Source: Sarcocystis neurona (taxonomy: Eukaryota > Apicomplexa > Conoidasida > Eucoccidiorida > Sarcocystidae). Taken from it: a DNA stretch of 64,000 bases. The stretch is from NCBI GenBank assembly GCA_000727475.1, contig KL647320.1, positions 496,001 through 560,000 of the forward strand, written 5' to 3'. Made by a program: the position numbers and the translations under genes. The notes under the pieces were generated by a model. The model ran no database searches and was not told the origin of the DNA. It was given only the letters and a program-made list of their open reading frames with translations. Shown piece by piece: positions 12,301 to 23,817 of the stretch (positions are counted from its first letter, which is position 1; each line of letters opens with the position of its first letter).

Positions 12301-13400
12301 AGCAGCAGCACTGGAGTTCGAAGACACCGATCGAAGAATTCTGCCCGTGTGGTGCTGCTGGCCTTGTAGATGTGACCCACTTTCCATTGTCCTTTTGAAT
12401 ACGATTCTTTCCGCCCTTTTTTCAACCGCTTTCGAGTTCGGTTTATCACACACAGAAAACACACTGGGGCCTGCGCATGCGGCCGTCCTTCCTGCATGCG
12501 GAAGAGAAGTTCTTTTCTGGTCCGCCGTCGCAGAAAAAAAGAGCACATGCTTGAGAGTTTGCTCTTAACTGGGCCATTTTCTCCTTTTCTTTCCCCGTTG
12601 GCCTCTTTTTTCGTCTTCCGTCCTGCCGCCGGTTTTCTTCGCAGCTCTGGTCGTTTCCTCTCCGGAACTTGCACCCGTCTCTCCACTACTTTTACGTCGG
12701 CGTTTTCCAAATTTTCCTCTCCTGCGTGTCTGCGTCGGCCTTTCTGGCGGAAGCAGCCGTAGCCACCGACGGCCGAAGCCGAAGGAATTGCCTCGGAAAC
12801 GCCCGCGCCCGCGCGACAACAGCAGCAGCCCCAACCGTGCTGCCTGCTGCTGCGCTGCGGTTTTCCTCTCTGAAGTTGCATTTCTGCTGCCGCTGGGACA
12901 CAGAGAGAGAGAGATAACAGAAAGAAGGTCACCAACTTCTCTCCGCTTCAACTTTACGGAGTGACGGCCACTTTTTTCACCTCACGGTAGGTCGCGGAGG
13001 CTCTTCTTCTCTCGCTCTTGAGACCGTTGCGCGCGAAAGAATATATACCCACGAAGAAGATGCGTCGGTTTCCCACTTTTGCATCTGTTTGAACCACACG
13101 TCTTCCCCTTTTCCCTCCCGTCATATTCTGCAGTAGAAAGTGCGAGGTTTCCCTTCATTTCTTCATCTGTCTACTCCCACGCCGCGTCAATCCTCACACA
13201 CGTGTCCACCTGCGCTGTACGTACAAGTATGTCCCTGTGCCACCCCTGGACACACACACGAAAAGTATGCCACCCTTTCGTCTCCACGAGATATTTAGGA
13301 CTCCGCCTGCCCCCTGCCGACGCACATGTCCCTGGCACTTCAGAGCGCAGCGAGTTTCTTTCTCTGCAGACCCTGGCGTTTCTGCTGCTGCGCAGCAGCT
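9400..13400. other. Region without a recognised gene
   Basis: Microsatellite at 9520-10020 is followed by mixed-composition DNA. Several frames look mildly protein-like. One segment after a good 3' splice signal at about 11946 reads DENGKESSVVVGSSAGATT in one frame. Another at 11122-11445 reads LFFWYEYGQIYVWNGD. Competing open frames on the same or opposite strand and absence of any family motif mean no gene is called. Three GGTGT-N4-ACACC elements lie at 10733, 10931 and 11291. Confidence 0.5.
10733..10746. promoter_or_regulatory. Perfect palindrome GGTGTACGTACACC
   Basis: One of at least thirteen copies or near-copies of a GGTGT-N4-ACACC element in this window. A second half-site-like ACGTACGTACACC follows 14 bp later. 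Function is unknown; palindromy and recurrence suggest binding by a dimer. Confidence 0.5.
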
Positions 13401-13429
13401 CTGACGGGGTGGCCAGAGAAGAAGACAAG

Positions 13430-13660
13430 AAAGGAAGACGAGAAAACAGAGCACACAGAGGATAAAAGAATGGAAGCGGGAGGAAGTGACGGAGAGAAAA
13501 CAGAGCACAAACAGAGGAAGAAAAAGAGGAGCAGAGAGAGTGGCCGGGGAAGAACAGAGCACACAGGAAGCGACAAAAGGGGAAGGGCGTGGCGAGGAGA
13601 AAACAGAGCACACAGGGAAGGGAAAACGAGGACGAAAAGGTAGTGACGAGGAGAAGACAG
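13430..13660. repeat. Polypurine minisatellite
   Basis: The phrase GAGAAAACAGAGCACACAGG, with variants, appears about five times at 40-60 bp spacing in an almost pure purine stretch of the plus strand. Confidence 0.7.
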
Positions 13661-15900
13661 AGCCGAACCTCTTAGGAGAGTGTATGGGAAAGTCCTCAAT
13701 ACGAAGCCACCGCACAGGTTGCATCACGCGCGGCGTAAAATGGGGGGGGAAGTGTGTGTGCGCTGCATCTGCTTCGTCGTGGTGGGATACCGCAGCATTT
13801 CGGAGACGTCTTGTTCGGCGGCGTCTTTTCTAGTAGACTTTTTCTCCGTACGTGCTCATCTCTCTCATCCTGGCCTCTCAAAAAAAACTTCTTCCTTTTG
13901 CGTTCGTCTTCAAAGTCCCTCTGTGTTTCTGTGTCTGCGTCTGTGGGTGGGTGTGTTCCCGTCTCCGTGTCTCCGTCTCCCCGTCTGTCTCCGTCTGTCT
14001 GCGTGTCTCCGTTCGTGTGTCTCTCCCCGCCAACCTACGAGTCCGTCTCCTTTTCGCTTTCCGCTGCTGCTCGACTTGTCTCTCTGTGTGTGTCCCTCTT
14101 CCGTCCTTCCGCATGCAAAAAAGGAGCCCACGCACTTGTTTCGTCGGTGACTCTTCTTCTCCCCCTATTTGCTGAACTTGTATATATGTGTGGATACGTG
14201 TATATTATGTGCGTATAATATGTAGGTGTGTGTTCGTGTCTCCTCTGCAGCTCGCCGCAGCAGGAAGCAGCGCCCGGCCACGTCCCAGTCGCAGCAGCAG
14301 TGGAGGAGACTTCCCGCGACTTTTTCTCTGCAGGTGCGCATGCAAACTTCGCTGCAGCGGCGGGTGCGCCGCCACCCCCGGCCCCACCAAAAACTTCCAC
14401 GCTCTTCGAAAAAATTTAGGAGACAGAGAAACGCAACTTCCGCCGCAGTCGAGTCAGCAGGAACGTGCGGCTCCCATCGCGTCTCCGCTTGCGCGCACGA
14501 GTCTCCTGCGTCACCGCACGGTCGATTCATCCCGGCGCAAATTTACGTCTTCTCTTGCCCGACCCTTCGCCGGCGGGTATTCCTTTCTTCTTCTTCTGAC
14601 TCGATCGTCTTCCAGCACATATTCACTTTCTTTTCTTCCGGCCCACTCTTTTTCGGCGTCGATTTACTGCGCCCGACTCTTCGCCCGGCGCGGGTTCACT
14701 TCTTCGTGTGCCGCACCTCTCTTCCGGCCGGAATTCACTTTTTTTCTGCGCCCTCGTCTTTCTGCATGTGCGCTGCTAATTGATGGGCAGTTTTCTCTGC
14801 CGTCGCCGTGAACTCTTCTCCCCTCCGTGCGTCTCCGTCGCTACCTACTACAGGCGTCTTTTCTGCGGTCCGGCAGCAGCAGGTGGACGACCGCACAGGA
14901 GACGTCGCGCTGCAAAGTGTGGGGTGCGGCTAGCCGGTCTTCCCGAAATTCTTTCATGCGGAAGGGAACTTTTCTTCGTCTCATACAAATGCGTCCGGTT
15001 TTGTGACTCCCCCCCACAAAAGGAGACACCTCCCTGTCTTTGCTGCACAGAGGGGAACGCCTATCCGGTTCCTACGCAAAAGGGGAGACATTTCTCGCTG
15101 TCTCCGCCGAAAAAGTCTCTCCGTCTCCAACACAAATATTTCCTGTCTCCGTCTCCACACGAAAAGAGACATCTCCCCGTCTCCATACGTGAGGAAGCTT
15201 TCTCCTGTCTCCCAGACAAATCTTTGCGTTTCTGTGTCTCCCACACCAGAAGAAGCTCTTTTCTGTTTCTTAGACGTAGAAGAAGAAGAATTCTCTCTGT
15301 CTCATATAAATACTTTCAGCGGCTCTTTGAAACGCTTCCGTACACAGGAAAGCGTCTCCCGGTCTTGTCCAAATATCTCTTCACAGCACGCTCCCCCTCC
15401 CCCTTGTGCTGCTGGACGGGTTCGTCTCATCGATAAAATGTGAACTCTACTCCATCCTGCGCACCTGCCTGCGCACCTTCCTGCGGGCCTTCCTGCGCGC
15501 CTTCCACTTCCTCTTCTGTGTGTCCCCCCTTCTTTTTCTGCCCGTTAAAGTCTCCTGTCGGTGGCCCGTGTTTTCATCGAACAAAGTTTGTAGATACGTC
15601 TCTCGCTTATCCTACGGTTTCGTGGCACGTTTTCTTGGACGTGCGACGCACGTTCATCGAATAAGAAGCGGGAGACCGTCCTTCTGCAGATATCGGCTTC
15701 TTCCTTTTTCGTGTCTTCTGCAAGTATTCTTCTTCTTTTTGTGTCTGCAGCTATCAACCTCTTCTTTCGTCGCGTCTCCGTCTCCTCCGTAGAAGTGACG
15801 TTTCGACGTTTTCCTTCCGCAACGACGAGGAGCAGCTCTTCCTGGGTTAACGCGGATCTCTCTTATCGGCCTGCACAGAAGCCTTCCCTTCACCAGCCCG
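13661..15900. other. Pyrimidine-rich region without a recognised gene
   Basis: The plus strand is strongly C+T rich. At about 15080-15260 short units built on GTCTCCGTCTCC and GGAGACAT repeat. A possible exon at 14251-14333 is bounded by CTCTGCAG and a GTGCGC donor, but two frames are open and no homology is recognisable. Nothing here is supported well enough to name. Confidence 0.45.
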
Positions 15901-15910
15901 GGGGATATTT

Positions 15911-16297
15911 ATGTCCTCCTCTTCTTTTGTTGAACGGCTCTTCGACGTACGAGCTCTGCGCTCCTTCTTCTATGACGTGGGAAATCTGTCAGAAGTGGTG
16001 CAGCTGCTCCATCTCCTCCGACGCCCTGCGAACTGCGATGCGGCAGGGGGTGCGTCGCTGTTACCTGCTGCTCTCTGCTGCAGAGGTCTCCTACGGCACC
16101 TGCCAAGCGCTGCGACCGAAAAAACGCTGCTGCAGGAACCCTGCTGTCACGTGTGGAAGGGGTGCTGCCGCTGCAGGAACTCTGCTGCCGAGTGTGTGGA
16201 AGGGGTGCTGCTGCTGAGGAGCAGGGCTGCCGTTCTCCTGGCGCCCCTGCTGCAGGAGTCGGTCTGCCGCTTGTGTGAGGGCCACTGTTTGCAGTAG
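15911..16297 (+). CDS. Possible small hypothetical ORF
   Basis: An ATG-started frame of 128 codons begins MSSSSFVERLFDVRALRSFF and continues with a leucine-rich helix-like stretch (NLSEVVQLLHLLRR). After about residue 45 it turns into cysteine/leucine-rich sequence that follows a roughly 48-bp repeated unit in the DNA (16140-16220), so only the first third looks like protein. The opposite strand is also open over the same interval. It may be a first exon whose donor is the GTGCGT near 16050, or a chance frame. No family was recognised. Confidence 0.2.
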   Translation: MSSSSFVERLFDVRALRSFFYDVGNLSEVVQLLHLLRRPANCDAAGGASLLPAALCCRGLLRHLPSAATEKTLLQEPCCHVWKGCCRCRNSAAECVEGVLLLRSRAAVLLAPLLQESVCRLCEGHCLQ

Positions 16298-16499
16298 TGC
16301 GACAAACGTAGACCTGCTGCATATAACTGCCCTGCTGCGCCCGGACACGCAGCTGCTGTCTGCGTCCGTGCAGCCGCTCTCGCAGCAGCAGCACTGTTGG
16401 GGGTAGCACGGCTGCCGTTCATAGCTATGGAGCCGCATGCGACATTGCTTTTGCTGCTTGTAGTAGATTTGCATGTAGTTGCACGACTGCAGCCTCGTA

Positions 16500-17245
16500 G
16501 TCATAAACACAGGCACACACATACATGTGTATAAATATATCTATCTGCGTGTGTGTACATATATATTTAGCCCGGCTCTCGACTCTGCTGGTCCAGCAGA
16601 GTTAACCCGTTACTGAGTTTCCCCTTCTCCATGCACGCACCCGTATATGTATATGCGCATGCATGCGTGGACATGTACACACATATATATATATGTGTAC
16701 GTGTATATACATATATATATGTATATGTCTGTACACTAGAGAGGGAGACAGCCAGACGCAGAAGGAGAAGAAACCGCGCATATGGGAAGAAGTTGGAGAT
16801 GTGTAGAGGTGTCGCGGGGTCCCTCTGCTTTTCCTCCCCTCGCGTGACATATTTTGCAGAATAGCAGCGGTGCGCCTTTGCAGCCACGTGCAGCTTTCTC
16901 TCTTCCTTTCTGTTCTTCTGTCCACCGGCATGCGAGCGACACGCTAGTGATGTGGGGAGGAAAAACGCGCGCGATCGACCCTCCCCGCCAGGGAAATGCT
17001 CGTGAGCTTGTATTTGCAGGCAGCGGGAGATAAGTTCTCCGTAGGAGCTGCTGGCGCTGTGCTGCGATTGGTGGAAGTGTTGTCTGCAGACGCTGCTGAT
17101 GCCGCGTTGGCAACAGTGGGGCAGTCGTTAGAGGAGGGAGGGAAGTGCTGCTTCGGCTGCTGCTGCTGCTGAAGCAGGGCGAGCTGTGAGCTGTGAAGAG
17201 AGCCTCTCCACCTTGCCTTCTTGACGGCTTTGTTGTCTTCTGGGA
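16500..17245. other. Upstream region of the DNAJC17-like gene
   Basis: AT/ATAC microsatellite occupies about 16520-16740. The remaining 500 bases lead into the ATG at 17246 and should contain the promoter, but no motif could be assigned. A minus-strand open frame across 16736-17260 overlaps the gene start and has no recognisable content. Confidence 0.4.
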
Positions 17246-20200
17246 ATGGCACGACAACAAAACAGCAGCAGCAGCATGGCTGCGCCTGTTCTGCCTCCGC
17301 AGCTCGAAGGCTGCTGCCCCTACGAAATCCTGGGCCTCACGTTCGACGCTGCTCCTGCTGCTGCTGTGGTTAGCGGGGCTGGCGCTGCTGCGGGAGACGC
17401 TGGCGCGGAGGCCGAGATTTATTTTGCGTCCCTTTCGTTAAAAGCACTTGGCTCGGCGTACCGGAAGGCGGCGCTACGATCTCACCCGGATAAAAACAAA
17501 GGAAGAGAAGAAGCCGCGGCGAGGGAATTCGTACGCGTTCAAGCTGCGTTTTCCTTTTTGTCTGACAGCCAGCAGCGCCAGGCGTACCACGTCCGGCTGC
17601 GCGAGCAGCGACAAGCTACTGCGCGACAGCAACAGCGGGAGGCAGCAGCACGGGCGAGAGGCGGCGCTGCAGCAGCCAAGCGACAGAAGTTTGCTGAGGA
17701 GCTCGAGCGGAGAGAAAAACTTGCTGCTGCTGCTGCTTCAGCGGCCAGAAAAGGCTGCGGAGGCCCTGCGGGGTGGACGTCCGCCGCAGCAGGAAGAGGC
17801 GCAGCAGCAGGTGGGGGGGGGGGACGGCCAGCCGGAGATGAGGATGCAGCAGGCACCGAAGACGGAGGAGAATGGGAGGAGAACGAGGAGGCGACAGCAG
17901 CACGACTGCGATGCATGCGTGAGAAAAATGAGAAATTATTAGAAGAGCATCGGCTGCGCATGCAGCAGCAGCGCGCAGCTCAACGCGAAGAACATTGGCG
18001 ACGCGTTCAAGAAGCGACAGCAGCAAAGGCAGAAGCAGCAGCAGCTGCAGACATATTAGCGGCTACCAAGGCAGCTGCTGCCGCTGCCGCCGCAGCAGAG
18101 GCAGACAGAACGCTACAAAAGAAGAAAAGGACTTCTGCTGCAGCAGCGGGTCCTGCTGCCGAGGTGATAGAAATCGAGAGCGATGAAGAGGAATATGAAG
18201 ATTTTGACGACCTTATTAGACGCTCGGTGTACGTACACTGGCGCCCCGCACGCGCTGCTGCACCTGCAGCTTCTTCAACCGAAACCTCTCCTCCTGCCGC
18301 AGACTCCCCTATCTCCTCTATTAAACGTACTACCTCGTCCTCAGCCGCTGCGGCCCCCGGCGCCGCAAGTGCTGCTCCTGGTGGCGCTGCTGCTGGTGGC
18401 GAGCATGAGGAAAGGACTGCTGCATTAGGAAAAGCGACAGCAGGACGACGAGAAGGAGGAGACGGAGGAGGGGAAGCGACGCCTGCAGCAGACATGGGAG
18501 AAAAAGTCACAGCCGACGAAGCTGCTTCAACAGCTGCAGCAACAGAAAGGAGTGGCGTCTCTGCCGCAGAGCTAGCAGCCATCTTTATCCCCCTACGTGC
18601 TCTATATATCTACGCCTACACGCCCGAGAAAGGCTACGGACTGGTAGCCTTCGCGTCACGTGAGCGAGCTCTCGAGAGCGCCCTTGCAGTCCAGCGGCAG
18701 CAGAAGCAGCAGAAGGCAGCAGCTACTGCAGTTGCTGAGGCTGGTCAGGACAGCGAAGCAGCAGGAGTAGCAACAGGGTCGAGACGAGGTGGTGTGCAGT
18801 TGAAAGTGAAGATGGCTGATCAAATCTCGCACCTGCGGGAACGACGGGCGGAGATTCAAGCGGCTGCTGCTGGCGCGGCAACTTCTGTTGCAGCTGCAAA
18901 GTTCGCTGCTGCTGCTGCTGCTTCGTTTTCGCCAACTAGTAAGCGAGACACAAGTCCTGCTGCTCCTCCTGCTGCTCCTCTTTCACGTGCTGTCAAAAAA
19001 CGGACGCGGCTGCGGCTGCCCGCCCTGCCGCTCGAACCCTCTCTCTCCACTTCGGTTGCTGCGCGGCTCTTGTTGCTGCGGCTCTCTCCTCAAGAGCTGT
19101 TGCTGCTGCTTTCCTGTCGCTTCTGCTGCTGCTTCTGCTTTTGCCGCAGGTCGAGAGACACGAGGAGTCGCAGACGGCCACTACGCAGCTGCCGCTGCAG
19201 GGAGAGGAGGAGGAGGAGCAGGAGTACCGGAGGAGAAGACCGGGTGAGCGTGCCATCTGCGTACAAGTGCACCTCAGAGAAAAAGAACGAAAGTGTGAGC
19301 TAGACAGAGAGACACAGAGGAGGGAAGAAGAAGAAGAGGAGGCTGTTGCCTCGTGCAGCAGGAGGCTGTGAAGCTGTGTCTTAGAAAAAGGATATATGCT
19401 GCAAAACGGCAACAGCCGCAGAACACGTCCCGCGCAAGGTGAGCAGCAGAAGCGTCTTTCTTCTACAATCTTAGAAGCACCAGCAGCTGCAACATTACCA
19501 CCTTCTGCGTGGGCAGCCGCTGGGGGAAAAGCAGCAGTCCTGTGCGGCTCCTATTCCGCAGGAGCAGCAGCTGCGTCATGCTTGCAGCGTCAGCAGCACC
19601 AGCGGAGTTCTCTCTTTTTGTTTTGAGACCGGGCAGCTCTGCCATCTGTTTCAGCATGTAATTATCCATCTTTCGAAGTGAACAGACTTCTCCATATATG
19701 TGTAGGTCTTCTGCCTATGTGTGTAGAGTCTTACACACAGAGAAGCAGGCGGGTGTCATCTGGACAGCTGCCGCCGCATGTTTGTTGCCGCCTAGAATTC
19801 CTGTTTACTTTCTTCTTCTGCAGTGCCTCTCCAGGTTCTCACACGGTGCGCCTAGAAGTACACATCTATCTTTAGTGGCGATAATATATATTTGTGTATC
19901 TGCACTGCGTCGCTCTGCGGTATATGCAGCGACGACTGTTTAGACGAAAGTGTCTTTCAGAGACAGAGAAAGAGAGACAGAAGAGTAGCCACTTGTTCAT
20001 ATGGGTGTGTGTGTGTATGTGTGTGTGTGTTCTGCTAGGTTTCTTCGTACGTACAGCGTCAGCGGCGCGTCTGCGAGACCCGTAGCTGCTTCCTTCTTGC
20101 CAAGCGAACACTGGTCTTTCATGAAGAAGAATTCCTACCCTGTTCAACAGGACGTTGCAGGGCCGCAGTTTTCTCCGGTGTTCACGTCCGTTGAAGAGTT

Positions 20201-20336
20201 CGAAGCAGCGACCCTGCAGCGACTCCGCGCTGCTGCCGAAACCCGCAAGCAGCAACAGCAGCGGGAAAAACAGCAGCAGCAGGAACAACAGCAGCAGCAG
20301 GAAAAACAGCAACAGCAGGAAGAGCAACGGGAGTAA
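17246..20336 (+). CDS. DNAJC17: DNAJC17-like J-domain and RRM protein (three exons)
   Basis: Members of this family are spliceosome-associated co-chaperones: an N-terminal J domain that stimulates Hsp70, then an RNA-recognition motif. Exon 1 (17246-18938) starts MARQQNSSSS. The J domain reads CCPYEILGLTF, then an Ala/Gly-rich insertion, then AYRKAALRSHPDKNKG with the HPD motif, ending LSDSQQRQAYHVRLREQR. The split RRM starts SVYVHWRP, is interrupted by about 110 residues of Ala/Ser/Glu-rich sequence, and resumes IYAYTPEKGYGLVAFASRER and VKMADQISHL. Exon 2 is 19150-19243. Exon 3, from 20039 or 20057 to the stop at 20336, has VEEFEAATLQRLRAAAETRK, like the conserved C-terminal helix of DNAJC17, followed by a Gln/Glu tail. 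Donors GTAAGC and GTGAGC and pyrimidine-rich acceptors give matching phases. Reading straight through exon 1 to 19303 is the alternative, but that tail is low-complexity and ignores exon 3. Confidence 0.88.
19390..20030 (+). other. DNAJC17-like gene, intron 2
   Basis: Mixed DNA with a 76-codon open frame at 19396-19626 that has no recognisable content. The 3' end carries a GT-repeat followed by TTCTGCTAG, the proposed acceptor for the last exon. Confidence 0.5.
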
Positions 20337-23300
20337 CAGCGGGACTAGCGTCTTGCAGCAGGAATGGCCACAAGAACACACGCGGCGAGCGAAACACCTG
20401 CACTGGAAGCAAGAGCAATAGGAGCAACGGGGAATAAGCAGTTGCAGCCGCATGCGCAACAATAAAACCAACAGCAACAGAGGACACACTTTGGTGAAGG
20501 AAGAGAAGGGCAAAGGGCGGCCGCGTGAATAATACTTGCAAAAAGACCTGTCTCTTTGCTTCTCGCGTGCATTTGCATGTAGAAACTTGAAGTCGCTGGT
20601 GCACCTCCGTCTCGTTTCCGTCCATACGGCGTCTCTACTTTCCAGTACGTTAGAGGACACGTGTATCTGTACTCACACATATATACATGTATGTGGGGAC
20701 ATATGTGTGTGTGTGTGTGTGTGTCTGTCTGTGTGTGTATGTGTGTGTGTGTGTGTGTCTGTGTGTGTGTCTGTGTGTGTCTGTGTGTGTCTGTGTGTGT
20801 GTGTGTGAGTATATATACGTCGTAATCAGTAGGGGAGTGAAGTCCACGAGGCGAGGTATCTATTCAACAATATTAGATAACTGACCCTGTAGATGCAGGA
20901 AACACCTGTCTGCTGAGGTCCGTAAATCCAGACGGTTAAGTAAATGGGGAGAAAGAAACGTACGTACTGACACAGATACTTCCAGATATATAACTCTCTA
21001 CACGTGTGAGTCTGTCTTCCTGTGTTGTCTTGTATCAGACAGTGTGCACATACGTCGGTGTACTGGTACTTCAAATTTGAGTATTGATAATTCAGTACGA
21101 ATATTGCCGTGCTGGCCTAGTGCGTATATGGGGACGTGTCATGCAGGGGGACTGACGTTTTTGACGTAGTGCACGTGCGTCTCCGGCTATGTGTGCAAAG
21201 TCTATGTGCCAGTGGGAGAGGTTTATTTCTCTTTCTTTTTTAAAAAAAAGGAGCGTTCGCAAGATTCTCCTTCAAACAGGCTTTGTAGGATTAAGAGGCA
21301 GATTGTTTTGCCTGCAGGAATCCAGGTCCAGTGACCTTGCGTAGGCGTGTACGCTTTTGTGTACGCGCAGCGCCCCTGTGTATATACCGCGGACATGAGA
21401 GGATTCACGGCAGTACACACGTGCGGACCAAAGGGATTTGAACACGCGCAAATGCACGTATTTGCTGTGGACGTGCGTCTCCGTGTGTCTGCAGACATGT
21501 GTATCTACGTACGCCGCACGGCTACAGGTAGTAGTAGTAGTAGTAGCAGGAGGAGGAGGAGGAGTACAGGATGTGAAGTATGGACGTGGCTTACACCCAG
21601 AGGAAGAATATGTACATTCAGACGTATGTGTATATGTAGTGTGTGAAGCGAAAAGGGTGACACACAGAGTGAGGAAGATAGGAAGTGCTTTTCTGCGTGT
21701 GTTCACACGTGTATGTGCAAGTCTACCCGTTCGCCTACTTGCTCCAAAGGAGCGAGGGTCCTGTTCGTTTGCATCTCGGCAGCGTGATCCGGCACCCGGA
21801 ACGGGTTCTTTCCAGGTATCTGAAGTTTTCAAAGGTTTTCCTGCACTAAGAGAATGTGGTCGAGTCCCTGCATTGTTGTTCTTATAGTGTTCTCAGCCTG
21901 CACCTGGCCGTGTGGGGACGCTCCGCGTACGCGTGCGCACGCAGTATTTGTATAAGTGAATATTCGTATACAAACTTACACATTAAAAGTGTGTTTTCGC
22001 TACAGAATTTGGGTGTGCTACAGTCACTTGTAGTGATTTGTTTGTGGCACAGTCTTTATAACACTCTCCAGTGGCTCCAAAGAAGATCAAAACTGAGGTG
22101 GAAGCCGGATGTGTCGAGCAGCCGTTCGGCTACCTGCGTATACACAGGTATGTACTGAGCAGCTCTCACTGAATTGCTGAAGACTCGCTCCCTTTTAAGG
22201 CTTTTCCGCCGCCCTTCGTTTGCTGGATGAACTGCGGCGTCACATCCCGGAAGAGCGAACAGGCAGAGTTGTATTGTTTACTATTGGTGATGCGATGACA
22301 AATGTCGCTGCTGTTTAAAAAGTTGTTTCATGCAGCTGTTCAGCGCAGCCATCAGAAAACTGCAGAGAAAGGGAACTTCATTTCGCGTCCTGCGGTCAGA
22401 AAGGAACGAACGAAAACCCGACTCGTTATCAAGTGCTTCGCGTTATAAGTTTCCGATCCTTTTGAATACCGAAACCGGTGTGCTTTTTCCGTGTGGACAC
22501 CATGCAAATCCATTGTTCGTGCTTGAATGTTTCCCCGGATGGCTGTTAAAGTGTCAGTAGTGGGTAAATACACTCATTTGTACAGACTCTTCTGTGATAC
22601 GCAGTGTCTCCTGGCGCGCCGTGAGGTTCTGACCAGAAGACGCCACACGCAAGAATCGCTCAAAATGATACGCATACGAATTCTGCATACACAAACACAC
22701 ACGTGCTTACGCATAGCAGACGTGGACTTCCCACAATGGAATCGTTTCGTGCGAAAAGCTTACCAGGCACAATGCTACACATAATTGTTTCTCTCTTCAA
22801 GAAACCGTTCCCAATGAAGATATCACGGAATTGGAAGAAGTTCCTCTTCCAAAAATTGGTGCTTAAAGTGGACTCGGTGTAACTGAGACATTGTCAATGG
22901 AACTGAGAGGAATATACGCCTTGAAGTGCAATTTTGGTGCTTTTGCACCATGCGGTTGCACACGGTGCAAACGCAGACGTCAGAGCGTAAGAAGCTACAT
23001 AAGGAATTTGGGGATTTACAATGAGGAGTCGCAACTTGAATAAATAGTTCGCGTTTTTATCCTAGCAGACTTCACTAGAGGTTGCTCTTGCTCTTCGGTA
23101 GAGCAACAGTACGACGACTGGAGCCGCTGCATGTGTATGAACTCAGCCTTCACGGAATTAACTCATACTGGCTCATGGGGAAAGAATTTAGGTGCCGTAG
23201 GGTCGCGACTCATGGCTTTAATGTCAACGTGAAGGGAAGAGCATCTTGGTCGCTTTGCTGAGAGATGTCAACTGCGGTATCATGCGTTTCCGTGGTCTTT

Positions 23301-23500
23301 TAAGGTAATGGTTCACTACTAATCTGAGTGATTTTTATGCTGAGAGATACAAGGGGTTTTTTGTGTTTTCGTGGTTCTGAGAGGTGACACATCATAATCA
23401 CTCTTGAGCGCACTTTATAGTGCGAGACACAATGTTGCATTCGACTGTGAAAGAGAAACGCAGACAAATCCCTTGTCGCATTGGAGGCATAAATATTTAT
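20337..23500. other. Convergent intergenic region
   Basis: This lies between the 3' ends of the DNAJC17-like and thioesterase genes. It holds a GT dinucleotide run (about 20690-20815) and a GTA/GGA triplet run near 21525-21565. From about 22 kb onward there is AT-moderate DNA almost free of repeats. No gene was recognised. Confidence 0.5.
20690..20815. repeat. GT dinucleotide microsatellite
   Basis: Near-pure TG repeats interrupted by TCTG, ending in GAGTATATA. Confidence 0.9.
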
Positions 23501-23506
23501 CTCAGG

Positions 23507-23610
23507 TCTGGGGATCATGCGTGACCCCGTGATTGCCTTCAAGTAGTCTGACACTTGAATGAGATGTTTGATCCTTGTGCTCTTCTTCTGCACGTAATTT
23601 TGTCGGCTGA
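23507..23610 (-). pseudogene. Decayed partial copy of the thioesterase last exon
   Basis: About 104 bp here match 23895-23998, inside the last thioesterase exon, at a constant offset of 388 bp and high identity by eye. In the copy the catalytic-His segment is still readable on the minus strand as EEEHKDQTSHSSVRLLEGNH, then GVTHDPQ, followed at once by a stop codon. The parent reads LLEGNHGLMYDPQHRNQFF and continues about 25 residues. No further thioesterase sequence was recognised around the copy, so it looks like a local duplication fragment rather than a second gene. It could in principle be an alternative terminal exon, though no acceptor was identified. Confidence 0.75.
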
Positions 23611-23817
23611 GAGGTCGTAGCCTTGAATAGCCGAGCGTAGAACTAATCCTGTGGCAAAGTTCACCTCCTGACATTCACGTAACAACGTGCAGAACACTGC
23701 AGGCGAGTTCGAACAAGTGATTGTGCGAAGTACTTGCATTTTTCGTGTCTTCCTACATGTGGAAGATGAGCAACTTCACACCGCTAAGAACCTTACTCGT
23801 CAGCTGCATACGACAAT

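Noticed and set aside
12021..12935. 304-codon minus-strand frame
   Set aside because: Composition shifts from Lys/Arg-rich to Leu repeat, competing plus-strand frames exist, and no motif or splice model supports it.
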